Positions 26,807 to 36,607 are shown, counted from the stretch's first letter. The stretch: DNA of 55,467 nucleotides from an uncultured Bacteroidota bacterium (GCA_937871435.1 CALMQM010000124.1:1-55467), one strand, 5' to 3'. Made by a program: numbers and translations. The notes: generated by a model from the sequence alone, not told the origin.

Positions 26807-27730
26807 ATGGCATTACTTAGCAAGTTCATCGATTCTTTGAATGTGCGTCTTTATCGCACTGCTTTCAGGGAAGTTGTCCATCCTGTTAAATTAAATGGCA
26901 GTTTCGACAAACACAATGTGATCATTCATCTAAACAGAGGGAACTTATCGGTCGGAGCAGAAGACGAAATGATGGCACAGGATAGTTTTTATTTCTTTCC
27001 TGCAGGTCAGCCCATTTTTGTCAAGCATGCGATGGGCAATCATCACGATCTCGGTCCGGATGGATTCATCGACGATGAACACCGTTCTCGTTTTCTTCGG
27101 ACTATTAGCGGACTGGAAGATTTCAGTAAGCTGAAAGAAGTGTTTACCATTCTGGCATTCGATGTTACTTTGTATGATGCCATTCCTTTTTTCGAAGTAC
27201 TTGGTATGCCTCCGTTCGCGCTTACGAAAGACGAAGAGTTTGGTTTTCTGGTTAAGCACATCGCTCTGGAAAACGAACAAAGTAAACTCGGAAGAGATAA
27301 GTTGATCCGGAACTACATGGAAGAAATTATGATTCACATGTGTCGCTACATTGAATCACAGGAGAAATTTAAAAAGTATGTAGACAAACTGGAATTTTTA
27401 TCTGACCGTCGATTGGTTGACATCGTCAAATACATTCAGGAGAATCTGGAAAAAGATTTGTCGAACAAAACTATTGCAAATATTGCATATGTGTCTGAAG
27501 ATTATGTCGGACAGTTTTTCAAATCATTGACAGGAAAAAATCTGCAGGATTATATCGAAAATCAACGTCTGGATCGCGCGATGTTTTTACTACGCACCCA
27601 GCCTGATAATATCCAGGAAATCGCTCATCGGGTTGGATTCAAGGACCCTGCTTATTTCAGCAGGAGATTTAAAATGAAATTTGGTTCCAATGCAAATGCT
27701 GTCAGACAAAATAAGAGTCAGCTGGTGTAA
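26807..27730 (+). CDS. AraC-family transcriptional regulator
   Basis: A 307-residue protein. The N-terminal 200 residues are an unassigned sensor-like region (FREVVHPVKLNGSFDKHNVIIH). The C-terminal 100 residues are an AraC/XylS DNA-binding domain with two helix-turn-helix units: LSNKTIANIAYVSEDYVGQ and then IQEIAHRVGFKDPAYFSRRF. No membrane helix or response-regulator domain. It has a good promoter of its own. Target genes cannot be read here, although no divergent neighbour lies beside it. Confidence 0.85.
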   Translation: MALLSKFIDSLNVRLYRTAFREVVHPVKLNGSFDKHNVIIHLNRGNLSVGAEDEMMAQDSFYFFPAGQPIFVKHAMGNHHDLGPDGFIDDEHRSRFLRTISGLEDFSKLKEVFTILAFDVTLYDAIPFFEVLGMPPFALTKDEEFGFLVKHIALENEQSKLGRDKLIRNYMEEIMIHMCRYIESQEKFKKYVDKLEFLSDRRLVDIVKYIQENLEKDLSNKTIANIAYVSEDYVGQFFKSLTGKNLQDYIENQRLDRAMFLLRTQPDNIQEIAHRVGFKDPAYFSRRFKMKFGSNANAVRQNKSQLV

Positions 27731-27775
27731 AATCTGATTTGAGATTAAATCTTCAGAATGCTTCTGAGTAAATGA

Positions 27776-28522
27776 TTATTTCAGTATGCCATGCATGGCT
27801 GCTGCCATTTCGCCTATTAACGCAGGATCTTTTTCAATGGCGTTACCAATGACGATTACATCCGCACCTGCCTGACAAATGTCAATCGCTTTTTCAGGAG
27901 TACGAATACCGCCACCAACGATGACAGGTGAACTCACTGATTTTTTAACTGAAGCAATCATGGAAGGACGTACAGGAAATCGTGCACCGCTACCTGCATC
28001 CATGTACATAAGTTTTAATCCCAGCATCTCGCCTGCCATAGCTGTACAAACAGCGATATCATCCTTATCGTGGGGAATGGGAAAAGTATTGCTCATGTAA
28101 CTGACGGAAGTAGGAGCTCCGCTATCGATCAGCATGTATCCGGTTGGAAGAATTTCCAGTCCGCTTTTTTTGAGCATAGGCGCAGAGATCACATGTCTGC
28201 CAATCAGCATTTCAGCATTTCTGCCACTGATAAGTGAAAGAAAAAGAATCGCGTCGGCTTTATCAGAGATCTGCATCGTATTTCCCGGAAATAAAATCAC
28301 CGGAATATTGCTGTTTGCTTTCAGTACTTCTACGCATGCATCCAGATCTCCGTGAGTGAGAATACTACTTCCTACAAAAAAATAATCAGCGCCGGCGTCA
28401 AGTGCATTATGGGCGAGTTTTTCGCAATCAGCTAAGGATGTTTTGTCTGGATCAACAAGCACCGCAAGAGATTTTTTACGTCCTTCACAGCCGGCGAGAA
28501 TACGATTGTAAATCTGGTTCAT
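27776..28522 (-). CDS. Geranylgeranylglyceryl phosphate synthase family
   Basis: A 248-residue TIM barrel of the GGGPS/PcrB family: it joins a polyprenyl diphosphate to glycerol 1-phosphate. Motifs include LAVLVDPDKTSL, ADYFFVGSSILTHGD, PVILFPGN, PTGYMLIDSGAPTSVSYMS, and MYMDAGSGARFPVR with VIVGGGIRTPEKA and VIVIGNAIEKD. The bacterial group makes head- or tail-linked glycerol ether lipids of unclear use. Adjacent to a phosphopantetheinyl transferase on the same strand, 40 bases apart. Confidence 0.9.
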   Translation of the reverse strand: MNQIYNRILAGCEGRKKSLAVLVDPDKTSLADCEKLAHNALDAGADYFFVGSSILTHGDLDACVEVLKANSNIPVILFPGNTMQISDKADAILFLSLISGRNAEMLIGRHVISAPMLKKSGLEILPTGYMLIDSGAPTSVSYMSNTFPIPHDKDDIAVCTAMAGEMLGLKLMYMDAGSGARFPVRPSMIASVKKSVSSPVIVGGGIRTPEKAIDICQAGADVIVIGNAIEKDPALIGEMAAAMHGILK

Positions 28523-28562
28523 GAGCTAAATGTTCGAAACGAAGATACAAAGAAGCATTGAA

Positions 28563-29195
28563 TCATTCACCGGTGGCATAGGCCAGCATTCGGTTTTCTG
28601 TTCTTTCAAAATGAATCAGAAAAGTTCGTTCAAAATCAGGCATGCGGATCGTTGCTTCGGTGGTTCCTTTGTCGGCACATTTAAAAGGAGCTACATACAA
28701 ATGCCCGCGAAAATCAACATTGCCTTTTCCGTAAATTTTATAAAGGACTTCTTTCGCGCCCCATAGAATGTGTAAATGCTGACGTCTGTTTTTTTCATCA
28801 ATATAATTTGCTTCCTCGTCGTTGACAAATTTGTGGGCAATCTTTTCAATCTGCGGACGAATGGTTTCAAGATCCAGTCCGACATAGGGCAGAGGAGAGA
28901 ACAAAACCGAAACATAATCCTGCGTGTGTGATATAGACAACGAAAGCATATTGTCGAGATATGGTTTTCCGTTCTCGTCATACTGAATCACCAATGAAGA
29001 TGTTGGATGTAAGTTATGAAGCAGAGCGCGTACGCTCAGGAACTCTTTTTTTCTTAATTCGCTTTTAAAGCTTTGAACCATCCTGATTTCGGATTCCCTC
29101 AGCCCTGCCAGTTGCTCCAGCTCTTCCATGGATTCGGAGCTTTTCCATATACCCAGTTGAAGCTGATGGGTTTTGTGATGATAAGTCAGCGGCAT
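28563..29195 (-). CDS. 4'-phosphopantetheinyl transferase family
   Basis: Transfers the phosphopantetheine arm of CoA to acyl or peptidyl carrier proteins. The 210-residue protein has LSISHTQDYVSVLFS, the catalytic VGLDLETI, a Mg-binding region and WGAKEVLYKIYGKG, the WxxKE motif. It is the Sfp-like two-part type, larger than AcpS. No carrier protein or synthase lies beside it. It could serve fatty-acid synthesis or secondary pathways. Confidence 0.88.
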   Translation of the reverse strand: MPLTYHHKTHQLQLGIWKSSESMEELEQLAGLRESEIRMVQSFKSELRKKEFLSVRALLHNLHPTSSLVIQYDENGKPYLDNMLSLSISHTQDYVSVLFSPLPYVGLDLETIRPQIEKIAHKFVNDEEANYIDEKNRRQHLHILWGAKEVLYKIYGKGNVDFRGHLYVAPFKCADKGTTEATIRMPDFERTFLIHFERTENRMLAYATGE

Positions 29196-29290
29196 AAGAA
29201 CCAGGGAGAATTAAAGTTTCAAATGTAGGTTAAATCAGTCCGGATTTCTAAAAAAAGATGTAGAGAGGAAAGTGTTGGACTTATTTGGTA

Positions 29291-29298
29291 TAAATTTG
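29291..29298 (+). promoter_or_regulatory. Candidate -7 box for the next T9SS cargo
   Basis: TAAATTTG fits TAnnTTTG 70 bases before the ATG at 29368. No -33 match at normal spacing. Confidence 0.4.
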
Positions 29299-29367
29299 CA
29301 ACACAAAGACTGTTGTATAATTTGCAATTTTATTTTAAAATTCTAAGCTTGTTTAAATTCTGACCTT

Positions 29368-30951
29368 ATGTCAAGACACGTTTTTCTATTTTTGATTCTA
29401 TTCTTTTTTGTAAAAAATATTTCTGCTCAGATTTCCTGCGACCAATTTATGGGAGCCGGATTTCCCGGAGAGCATAATATCAATGGTCTGGCTGCCGATG
29501 ACAGTGGAAATGTTTTTATCACCGGTTTTTTTAAGGATAGTTTAAATTTAGGCGGACAAAGCATCGTCGGACAAAAATACAATAGTTACATCGCTTCCCT
29601 TGATGGAGCACAACATTTGCGTTGGATCCGGGTTTATGCTCATGATCAGAATGACATTACTTGTCGTTTGCTGTATTCTCCGGATGGAAATGTGTACGTA
29701 GCGGGATCATTTATCGACAGCATTTCAATAGATGGATTTTCTTATTCAACGTTAGGGATCTGGGATATCTATGTGGCAAAATTAAATGCATCAACCGGAA
29801 CTTGTCAATGGTTGTTTCGCGGAGGAAGTAACGGCTCGGATATATGCCGGGAAATGCAACTCGATAATTCAGGGAATCTGCTACTCACCGGCGGGTTCTG
29901 GGGGTTTTGCAGACTGGGAACGTTTACGCTGATCTGTTCGGGAACGATGGATGTCTTCCTGATGAAAATGGATCCACTCGGTAATGTGGTCTGGGCGAAA
30001 CAAGCAAGTACACCCAATGGTTCGCTTCCATATGGACTCAGTACTGTTGGTGAAAATGGAATTGCAATCAGTGGGAATTATAGTCATACCTTAAATTTCG
30101 GAAACAGTGTTGTATTGAATGCAGCTAACAATTCTTCTTTTGTAGCTTGTTATGATTCGAGCGGTTTTATTCGTTGGGCAAAGAATGGAATTTCCACTGC
30201 CTTCATCAAAACGGCCGGCGATGAACATGGGAATGTTTATGCATTGGATGGTAATTACGATTTCATCACAAAATATTCACCACTCGGAGATTCATTGGTG
30301 TCTTTGAATATGGATATAGGAGCGCCGCCATCTCCGACATTTGCTGTCCTGCAGGGTTTTGAAAATAATTTGTATTTGTCGGGAAGATATTCCGATTCCA
30401 TGTCTATAGGAAATCATTCGTTCTATTCTGCGAATCATAATGCAAAACTCTTCCTTGCGATCCTTGACACCAGTTTTAATCTTACCAGGATTTCTGAATA
30501 CGAAGATAGTCTGGCGGGTTTTGCTCCCGGGATGATGTGTTTTGGTGTTCAGGATCGAGCTTTGATCGGAGGTTTTTATCAATGCAATCCGGATGTTAGC
30601 TACGACAGCATCGCCAATCTGCCATGTGATTCTGTCGCAGCCACCAGCGTTTTCATTCTTGATGTTTGTTTGAATAATGTCGGTATAGCTTCTTTGGAAG
30701 ACGAAGCAGAAAAACCTGTCGTTTATCCAAATCCGGCGATTGCTAATCTGAATGTCGAGCTGAATAGCCCGATTACAGAGTCAATAAGCATCCAACTCAT
30801 CGACCCAACCGGTCGATTGATCCGTCAATGGTCTGCTTCCAGCCAAAAAAACAAGCTCGATCTCACGGGAATCAGCACCGGTATTTATTTCCTGATAATT
30901 CTCAAAAACTCAAAACTACTCACCTCCAGGATTTCTATAGTGCATCAATAA
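29368..30951 (+). CDS. T9SS-sorted propeller-type protein
   Basis: A 527-residue secreted protein with a signal peptide (about 1-20, LILFFFVKNISAQ), and a body of repeats of the type D-GNVFITGFF-D-L-LGG and LRWIRVY, as in SBBP-type propellers. It ends with a type A sorting domain: VVYPNPAIANLNVEL, SIQLIDPTGRLIRQWS, LTGISTGIYFLIILKN and ISIVHQ. Function unknown. No other T9SS genes lie nearby. Confidence 0.86.
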   Translation: MSRHVFLFLILFFFVKNISAQISCDQFMGAGFPGEHNINGLAADDSGNVFITGFFKDSLNLGGQSIVGQKYNSYIASLDGAQHLRWIRVYAHDQNDITCRLLYSPDGNVYVAGSFIDSISIDGFSYSTLGIWDIYVAKLNASTGTCQWLFRGGSNGSDICREMQLDNSGNLLLTGGFWGFCRLGTFTLICSGTMDVFLMKMDPLGNVVWAKQASTPNGSLPYGLSTVGENGIAISGNYSHTLNFGNSVVLNAANNSSFVACYDSSGFIRWAKNGISTAFIKTAGDEHGNVYALDGNYDFITKYSPLGDSLVSLNMDIGAPPSPTFAVLQGFENNLYLSGRYSDSMSIGNHSFYSANHNAKLFLAILDTSFNLTRISEYEDSLAGFAPGMMCFGVQDRALIGGFYQCNPDVSYDSIANLPCDSVAATSVFILDVCLNNVGIASLEDEAEKPVVYPNPAIANLNVELNSPITESISIQLIDPTGRLIRQWSASSQKNKLDLTGISTGIYFLIILKNSKLLTSRISIVHQ

Positions 30952-31109
30952 CCTGTTTTGACATTTGAATAAACCTCCACTTACTTCATCCCCCGTTCCC
31001 CGCCTTTCGTCCCTCGTCCCCCGTCCCTCGACTCCTCCTTCAAAACAATTCCCCCCAAATTCTTGTTTCATACCCTAAATCGGGGCTCTAAAGGAATTCC
31101 AATGATTTC
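30952..31109. other. Gene-free spacer with pyrimidine-rich repeat
   Basis: Between the T9SS gene and the ahcY promoter. It contains a pyrimidine-rich run of repeats like CCCTCGTCCC (30989-31030). Nothing else recognisable. Confidence 0.5.
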
Positions 31110-31140
31110 TTTGAAAAAAGAGAGGCTTTGGTTATCTTTG
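31110..31140 (+). promoter_or_regulatory. Promoter of ahcY
   Basis: TTTG at 31110-31113, a 19-base spacer, and TATCTTTG at 31133-31140: an exact match to the Bacteroidota consensus. The leader would be about 35 bases, which leaves no room for a large riboswitch. Confidence 0.85.
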
Positions 31141-31182
31141 CAGCCTGAAATTCAAGACTATCCAAAAACCCTTTATCTTATC

Positions 31183-32505
31183 ATGGCAAACGCAACATCC
31201 GTTGAAAAATTTGTGAAATACAAAGTAAAAGACATTTCCCTGGCCGAGTGGGGCCGTAAAGAAATCCAGCTTGCTGAGGCAGAAATGCCCGGTTTGATGT
31301 CCCTTCGTGAAGAATATGGCAAACAGAAACCTCTGAAAGGTGCACGCATTGCCGGCTGTCTCCACATGACGATTCAAACTGCAGTTTTGATCGAAACTCT
31401 TGTTGAACTTGGAGCTGAAGTGACCTGGTCATCCTGCAATATCTTTTCTACTCAAGACCACGCCGCTGCAGCGATTGCGGCTGCCGGAATTTCTGTTTAT
31501 GCCTGGAAAGGTATGAATGCTGAAGAATTTGACTGGTGTATAGAGCAAACACTTTTCTTTGGCGAAGATCGCAAGCCACTCAACATGATTCTGGATGATG
31601 GTGGTGACCTCACCAATATGGTGTTGGATAAATATCCTGAACTGGTTCAGGGAATCAAAGGTCTCTCCGAAGAAACAACTACTGGTGTTCACCGTTTGCA
31701 CGAACGCGTGAAAAACGGAACTCTTCCGATTCCCGCAATCAATATCAATGACTCTGTAACGAAATCCAAATTCGACAATAAATACGGTTGCCGTGAATCA
31801 CTTGTTGACGCGATTCGTCGTGCAACTGATCTGATGCTCGCAGGTAAAATTGCTGTCGTTGCCGGATTCGGTGACGTTGGTAAAGGTTCAGCTGAATCTT
31901 TGAAAGACGCGAAAGTACGTGTGATTGTAACTGAAATCGATCCAATCTGTGCTCTTCAGGCTGCTATGGAAGGCTACGAAGTAAAACGCATGGATGAAGC
32001 AGTAAAAGAGGCAGACATCATTGTTACCGCTACAGGTAATTACAATATCATCAAGGATCGTCATTTCAAATCCATGAAGCACAATGCAATTGTGTGCAAC
32101 ATCGGTCACTTCGACAATGAAATTGATATGGCCTGGTTGAACAAGAATTATGGTTCAACAAAAGATACAATCAAACCGCAGGTTGATAAATACACTGTTG
32201 ACGGAAAAGATATCATCGTCCTTGCAGAAGGACGTTTGGTGAATCTTGGTTGTGCAATGGGTCACCCATCTTTTGTGATGTCGAATTCATTCACGAACCA
32301 AACAATGGCGCAATTGGAATTGTGGCAGAATCACAGCAAATACGAAAACAAAGTTTATACACTTCCAAAACACCTCGATGAAAAAGTAGCCCGTTTACAC
32401 CTGAAGAAAATCGGTGTTCAGTTGGATGAACTTACTGACGAGCAGGCAAAATATATCGGAGTGTCGAAAAACGGTCCGTTTAAATCTGAGCATTACAGAT
32501 ATTAA
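31183..32505 (+). CDS. ahcY: Adenosylhomocysteinase
   Basis: Splits S-adenosylhomocysteine into adenosine and homocysteine, closing the methyl cycle. From Met 31183 it has 440 residues. Motifs: [52 protein letters not shown], the NAD loop [15 protein letters not shown], and [14 protein letters not shown] with KSEHYRY at the end. The longer frame from 31063 crosses the predicted promoter and has no family match, so Met 31183 is preferred. Confidence 0.96.
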   Translation: MANATSVEKFVKYKVKDISLAEWGRKEIQLAEAEMPGLMSLREEYGKQKPLKGARIAGCLHMTIQTAVLIETLVELGAEVTWSSCNIFSTQDHAAAAIAAAGISVYAWKGMNAEEFDWCIEQTLFFGEDRKPLNMILDDGGDLTNMVLDKYPELVQGIKGLSEETTTGVHRLHERVKNGTLPIPAININDSVTKSKFDNKYGCRESLVDAIRRATDLMLAGKIAVVAGFGDVGKGSAESLKDAKVRVIVTEIDPICALQAAMEGYEVKRMDEAVKEADIIVTATGNYNIIKDRHFKSMKHNAIVCNIGHFDNEIDMAWLNKNYGSTKDTIKPQVDKYTVDGKDIIVLAEGRLVNLGCAMGHPSFVMSNSFTNQTMAQLELWQNHSKYENKVYTLPKHLDEKVARLHLKKIGVQLDELTDEQAKYIGVSKNGPFKSEHYRY

Positions 32506-32525
32506 TCCTGAAATTAATTTTTGAA

Positions 32526-32560
32526 GAGGCGTGCAGTTAGATATTGCACGCCTTTTTTTA
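32526..32560 (+). terminator. Intrinsic terminator after ahcY
   Basis: Stem AGGCGTGCA / TGCACGCCT (32528-32536 and 32545-32553) followed by seven T residues. Confidence 0.92.
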
Positions 32561-33589
32561 TTGTGTAGCCAGACTTACCGGAGCTTTTTGAGCATCTGCC
32601 GGTACTTCTCCACTCAGTGCATTCAGAAAATTTACGATCAACCGGATTTGTTCATCATCAAGTTCTTTGTCCAATTGTGTCTTGGCCATAATTTTTACAG
32701 CAGTACTAAGATATTCAACCGTGCCGTCATGAAAATAAGGATAAGTTCTGCCGATATTTCTTAATCCTGCAACTTTGAATTTATCCTTGTCGAGTTCGTT
32801 TCCTGTTTTGTTTTTTAAACCTTCATCGTGATGTGAACTGCCTGTGAGTGGATGGTAGTCGTGTGCTTCACCAAACTTTCGCACCATAGATCCTCCAAGC
32901 ATTGTTCCTGAATGACAGTCTGTACAACCTGTTTGAATGAATAAACGAAGTCCTTCCCGTTCATCATAATTCAACGCAAATACATTTCCCTGCAGAAATT
33001 TATCGAAAGATGATGGAGTAAGAAGAGTTCGTTCAAATGAAACAATTGCTTGTTGGAGATTTTTAAGAGTCAGAGGTGTGTCAGATTCAGGAAAAGCTTC
33101 TGCAAAGAGTGATTTGTATTCAGGAATGTTTACAATTCGTTTTGCGAGAATATCCTGATGCGGAATTGCAAGACTGTCTTCACTTTCACTTTCTTCAAAA
33201 GTACCATCCCAGGATGAAATATGATTCATGATCGCATTCAATACTGTTGGAACATTTCGTGCAATTTCTTTTTTGGAACCGGTTGCAATGGTAGGCTTGT
33301 TGTCCACACCGGCAGTCGCTAAATTGTGACATGAGTTGCAACTGTAGTTTCCGTATTTCGACAAGCGTGGGTCATAGTAAAGCATCTTTCCCAGATTGAC
33401 CTGAAGAGCTTTGGAAGAGTGATCGTATTGAAACACCTCGAGAGGCAAAGGCTGGAAATATTTATTTGCTTCCTGAACCAACGCTTCGTTGGCTTTTCTG
33501 TCAAGCTCATTGTAATCAATTTCCGGCTGTGCATCGTGGCAGCCAAGAATGATGAGAAGTAAAGTAAGAAGTGTAAAATATTTATTCAT
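32558..33589 (-). CDS. Di-haem cytochrome-c peroxidase lipoprotein
   Basis: Periplasmic-side peroxidase of the MauG/CcpA family that reduces hydrogen peroxide using haem electrons. From Met 33589 it has 343 residues with a lipoprotein signal (LLLIILGC, Cys at about 17), haem site one CNSCH at about 87-91, haem site two CTDCH and RKFGEAHDYHPL nearby. ARNVPTVLNAIMNHISSWDG and AGLRNIGRTYPYFHDGTVE are family segments. Its stop overlaps the ahcY terminator region by a few bases. Confidence 0.9.
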   Translation of the reverse strand: MNKYFTLLTLLLIILGCHDAQPEIDYNELDRKANEALVQEANKYFQPLPLEVFQYDHSSKALQVNLGKMLYYDPRLSKYGNYSCNSCHNLATAGVDNKPTIATGSKKEIARNVPTVLNAIMNHISSWDGTFEESESEDSLAIPHQDILAKRIVNIPEYKSLFAEAFPESDTPLTLKNLQQAIVSFERTLLTPSSFDKFLQGNVFALNYDEREGLRLFIQTGCTDCHSGTMLGGSMVRKFGEAHDYHPLTGSSHHDEGLKNKTGNELDKDKFKVAGLRNIGRTYPYFHDGTVEYLSTAVKIMAKTQLDKELDDEQIRLIVNFLNALSGEVPADAQKAPVSLATQ

Positions 33590-33917
33590 CCGAAGGAAAA
33601 TCAATCTAAGTTAACTTGTTTTAATTTTCAGACGAATGACCGCAGTCATACACTGAAGCCGGGGGAATGACGTTCATGTATGCAAACCTTATAAAAATCT
33701 GCTTCATGATAATTCTCGTTTTACGGACGACACAACTCAGAGTTTCATCTGCTGCCGGAATGCGTTATTTTAACAGTATTGTCCTGTTCTAATGAAGGAA
33801 ATTGCTGAAGAGAATTGTAAGAAGTTTTAAAACGGATTTGTTAAAAATATAAATAAACAAGAATAAAAAAAGGGATTGAATGTCAATCCCTTTTTCGCGT
33901 TCGTGATGTTGAGAATT
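33590..33917. other. Spacer with the subtilase terminator
   Basis: No gene on either strand. It contains the terminator at 33866-33895 and a small palindrome ATGAC-CGCA-GTCAT near 33635. Nothing else seen. Confidence 0.6.
33866..33895 (-). terminator. Intrinsic terminator after the subtilase
   Basis: Stem AAAAAGGGATTGA / TCAATCCCTTTTT with an ATG loop, symmetrical and U-rich on both strands. Confidence 0.9.
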
Positions 33918-35462
33918 TTAATATGTCGCGGCAAGTGCAACCGCGGCGGCTGCATTGACATTCCCAAAACCCCGGCTTGAATTCGGATTGGGGTAGTATT
34001 GTGCAGTTTGTTGCATGGCTGTGATGATCTGAGCTCTGGTAAGACCGGGTTTTACTGACCAGATCAGACCGGCTATACCGGCTGTGATTGCAGTCGCACA
34101 AGATGATCCTCCGATGTAGGTAGGATTAAATCCACTTGGCGCAAGTGACAATGAATTTCTGTTTGAATTGCTGTTTCTTTCCATTGGAATTGTAAAATCA
34201 ACCTGACTGCCATCATGGCAATCGTTACAGGTAGAATTACTTTCTTTTACTCCGGTCACTGCCTGGCATTGTGTCCACACTGCGGGATAGATAACTCCCC
34301 ACCAGCTTGTCCAGGAGAATGAAGTTCCTGCAGCTGCAAAAATCAATTTTCCTTTATTGTAAGCATAAGTTACTCCGTCTTTCAGGACATTACTTGAAAA
34401 TGGAGTACCTACAGACATACTGATAATTTTGATATCGTTCAGATCACCCATACGGATCAAGGCATTTTTTACACCGGATAATTCAGCTGATGCGTCAAGC
34501 ACCACATCATCACAAGCACGAATAAAATGCAGACTTGCTTTGTACGCTACACCTGTAGTTGCATTTTGAGCATTGCGTGGACCGGCAGCTAATCCTGCCA
34601 TGGAAGTTCCATGTGCGCAGCTTGTGTATGCAGTGTTTCCGTATGTATAATCGGTGGTAATTGTTCGATTGTTATTGCTCATACCATCAGTAAACTGACT
34701 TCCCAGCAAAGTCTGACTGGAGCTGATTCCCGCATCAATGACGCCGATTTTAATTCCTTCTCCCTGAGCAGTGTTCCATGCGTTCGGAATATTTACATTG
34801 TTGAAATCCCATGGCAATTTACATCCGGGTGTGATTGTCGTATAATCAGCTGCATTCACAGCCGTGGAAGATCCGCTGCAACCTGATGAAGAACGATTGT
34901 CCCATTGAGCGGGCCAATAACCATATGGTTCTAGATAGCGGACATTTTTCAGATTGGTCAGTTGTGTAAGAACATCCTTGTCACTCACTTTAAGAATGAG
35001 AATAGGAAGGACGGCATCGTCTTCTACGATGATGTCATTGAGAGTAAATTGTGCTCCATTTTTGTTCAGGCCCTTCAAAACCAACTCCAGCAAAGCATCA
35101 TGAACAGATTTCCATTCTTTGTCTTTAATATTGATCTGATGAATGATCGGTTCAATTGAAGTGAGATTCGCAGGTTGATAACCTACGGCCACCTGGTTGC
35201 ACTGCAATGCAGCACTCCAAATGGTTCGCATGTCTGTCCATTCCCAGTGAAAATCATGACGGTCAGCTTGCAGAGCAACAACTTTGTTGTCTAAGTCGCT
35301 TTTAGAATAAGCAGCTTCAGTTGGAACGGAAACAGGATTGGCTTTTTGAACCAACACCGGAGTATCCTGATTAATTTGCGGGACGGGATTGTTATCATCC
35401 ATTCGGTTACACGCAGCAATTACTACGATTGAAACAATGAGAAGGTGGTAGATTTTTTTCAT
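33918..35462 (-). CDS. S8 subtilisin-like lipoprotein protease, atypical
   Basis: Secreted serine protease family member of 514 residues. It has a lipoprotein signal (IVVIAAC, Cys 18), and about 200 residues of N-terminal domain before the catalytic domain. Catalytic residues are D243 in IGVIDAGIS, H284 in SCAHGTSMAG and S454 in GGSSCATAI. Where most subtilases have Asn for the oxyanion hole (AAAGN), this one reads FAAAGTSF with Thr 380. It also contains CNDCH at 412-416, a CxxCH haem-c type motif, and several other cysteines (195, 214, 282, 317, 399, 455). The triad suggests activity, but the altered residue makes this uncertain. Confidence 0.85.
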   Translation of the reverse strand: MKKIYHLLIVSIVVIAACNRMDDNNPVPQINQDTPVLVQKANPVSVPTEAAYSKSDLDNKVVALQADRHDFHWEWTDMRTIWSAALQCNQVAVGYQPANLTSIEPIIHQINIKDKEWKSVHDALLELVLKGLNKNGAQFTLNDIIVEDDAVLPILILKVSDKDVLTQLTNLKNVRYLEPYGYWPAQWDNRSSSGCSGSSTAVNAADYTTITPGCKLPWDFNNVNIPNAWNTAQGEGIKIGVIDAGISSSQTLLGSQFTDGMSNNNRTITTDYTYGNTAYTSCAHGTSMAGLAAGPRNAQNATTGVAYKASLHFIRACDDVVLDASAELSGVKNALIRMGDLNDIKIISMSVGTPFSSNVLKDGVTYAYNKGKLIFAAAGTSFSWTSWWGVIYPAVWTQCQAVTGVKESNSTCNDCHDGSQVDFTIPMERNSNSNRNSLSLAPSGFNPTYIGGSSCATAITAGIAGLIWSVKPGLTRAQIITAMQQTAQYYPNPNSSRGFGNVNAAAAVALAATY

Positions 35463-35697
35463 GTGATTAAAATTAAGTAAACAAGAAGGGAGAAGAACAA
35501 ATATACCTATCCTGACGGAAAATCAAAATGAAATTATATTTCTGGTTTTACCTCAAACAAGGGATACGAAGGGCTATTGGCCAGTAAATTTCATCAGGTA
35601 TTTGAATGAATTCAGATACTATCATACTGAATTCCGAATTTATGTATTTTAGTCAGGAGAATTTTCATAGCAGAACCAAAAAATTACTTTGCACTTT

Positions 35698-36273
35698 ATG
35701 GGAAAAGGAAGGCTTGAAGCATTTAGCGATGGTGTACTTGCGATCATCATCACCATTATGGTTTTAGAAATTAAAGTGCCGCATGGAGCAGGCTGGAATG
35801 ATCTGTTCGCGTTGTTTCCTGTCTTCGTCAGTTATATCATGAGTTTTGCTTACATCGGCATTTACTGGGGGAATCATCATCACCTGATGCATACTGCAAA
35901 GCATGTTGATGGTAAAATTATTCTTGCCAATCTTCACTTGCTTTTCTGGCTCTCTCTGATTCCTTTCACGACGGGATGGATGGGAGAAAATCATTTTGAA
36001 CCGAATCCGGTTGCTTTGTACGCGACCAATTTGTTGATCTCCGGTTTTGCCTATTTTATTTTGCAAAAAGTGATTGAGAAAAGTACTCCTGCAGATGAAA
36101 AGCTGGGTCACGCTTTTAGAAAGCACACCCAGAAAGGAATTATTTCGCAAGTAGCTTATGCATCGGCGATTCCTCTTGCCTATGTTCATCCCGCTATTTC
36201 CGGAGCAATATTTATATTCATTGCTGTGCTGTGGATTCTTCCCGATAAAGAAATAGAACAGGCTTTGAAGTAA
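35698..36273 (+). CDS. TMEM175-like channel protein
   Basis: A 191-residue membrane protein of the TMEM175/DUF1211 family, which includes potassium channels. The marker RLEAFSDGVLAIIITIMVLE lies in the first helix. About six membrane segments follow. The frame begins at a TTG at 35689; the ATG at 35698 gives MGKGRLEAF, which fits better. A near-consensus -7 box (TA-C-TTTG, one base short) ends seven bases before the ATG, hinting at a leaderless or very short-leader mRNA. Confidence 0.88.
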   Translation: MGKGRLEAFSDGVLAIIITIMVLEIKVPHGAGWNDLFALFPVFVSYIMSFAYIGIYWGNHHHLMHTAKHVDGKIILANLHLLFWLSLIPFTTGWMGENHFEPNPVALYATNLLISGFAYFILQKVIEKSTPADEKLGHAFRKHTQKGIISQVAYASAIPLAYVHPAISGAIFIFIAVLWILPDKEIEQALK

Positions 36274-36313
36274 TTCCTGATACTTTTCATACCGGAGATA
36301 AATTACTGTAAAT

Positions 36314-36349
36314 AAAAAAGGACAATGTTTTTAATCATTGTCCTTTTTT
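36314..36349. terminator. Bidirectional terminator between TMEM175 and atpC
   Basis: Stem AAAAAAGGACAATG / CATTGTCCTTTTTT (36314-36327 and 36336-36349). It would serve both convergent genes. Confidence 0.92.
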
Positions 36350-36367
36350 ATTGTTTGCCTGATTTGT

Positions 36368-36607
36368 TTAAACCGATTCGGCAAGGATGATAATTTTGTT
36401 TTTCAAATTCTCCACTACGCCACCTTTTACATCAAAAGATTTCACTCCTTCTTTGTCTTTTATTTTTACTTTACCATTCAGTAAAGTAGAAATAACAGCC
36501 GCGTGATTGTTGAGCATTTCAAAGCGACCTTTCGCGCCCGGAACGGAAACGGAACTCACTTCTCCGCTGTACACTTTTTTATCCGGGGTAATTATTTCAA
36601 GTTGCAT
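36368..36607 (-). CDS. atpC: ATP synthase epsilon subunit, short form
   Basis: A 79-residue F1 epsilon subunit: MQLEIITPDKKVYSGEVSSV, then PGAKGRFEMLNNHAAVIS and VKGGVVENLKNKIIIL. Only the N-terminal beta domain is present; the usual C-terminal helical pair that inhibits rotation is missing. This short form is common in Bacteroidota. It follows atpD on the same strand after 152 bases. Confidence 0.93.
   Translation of the reverse strand: MQLEIITPDKKVYSGEVSSVSVPGAKGRFEMLNNHAAVISTLLNGKVKIKDKEGVKSFDVKGGVVENLKNKIIILAESV

Noticed and set aside
31141-31182. SAM- or SAH-sensing riboswitch before ahcY
   Set aside because: The leader predicted from the exact promoter is only about 35 bases, too short for a full aptamer of the usual classes, and no conserved core is seen.
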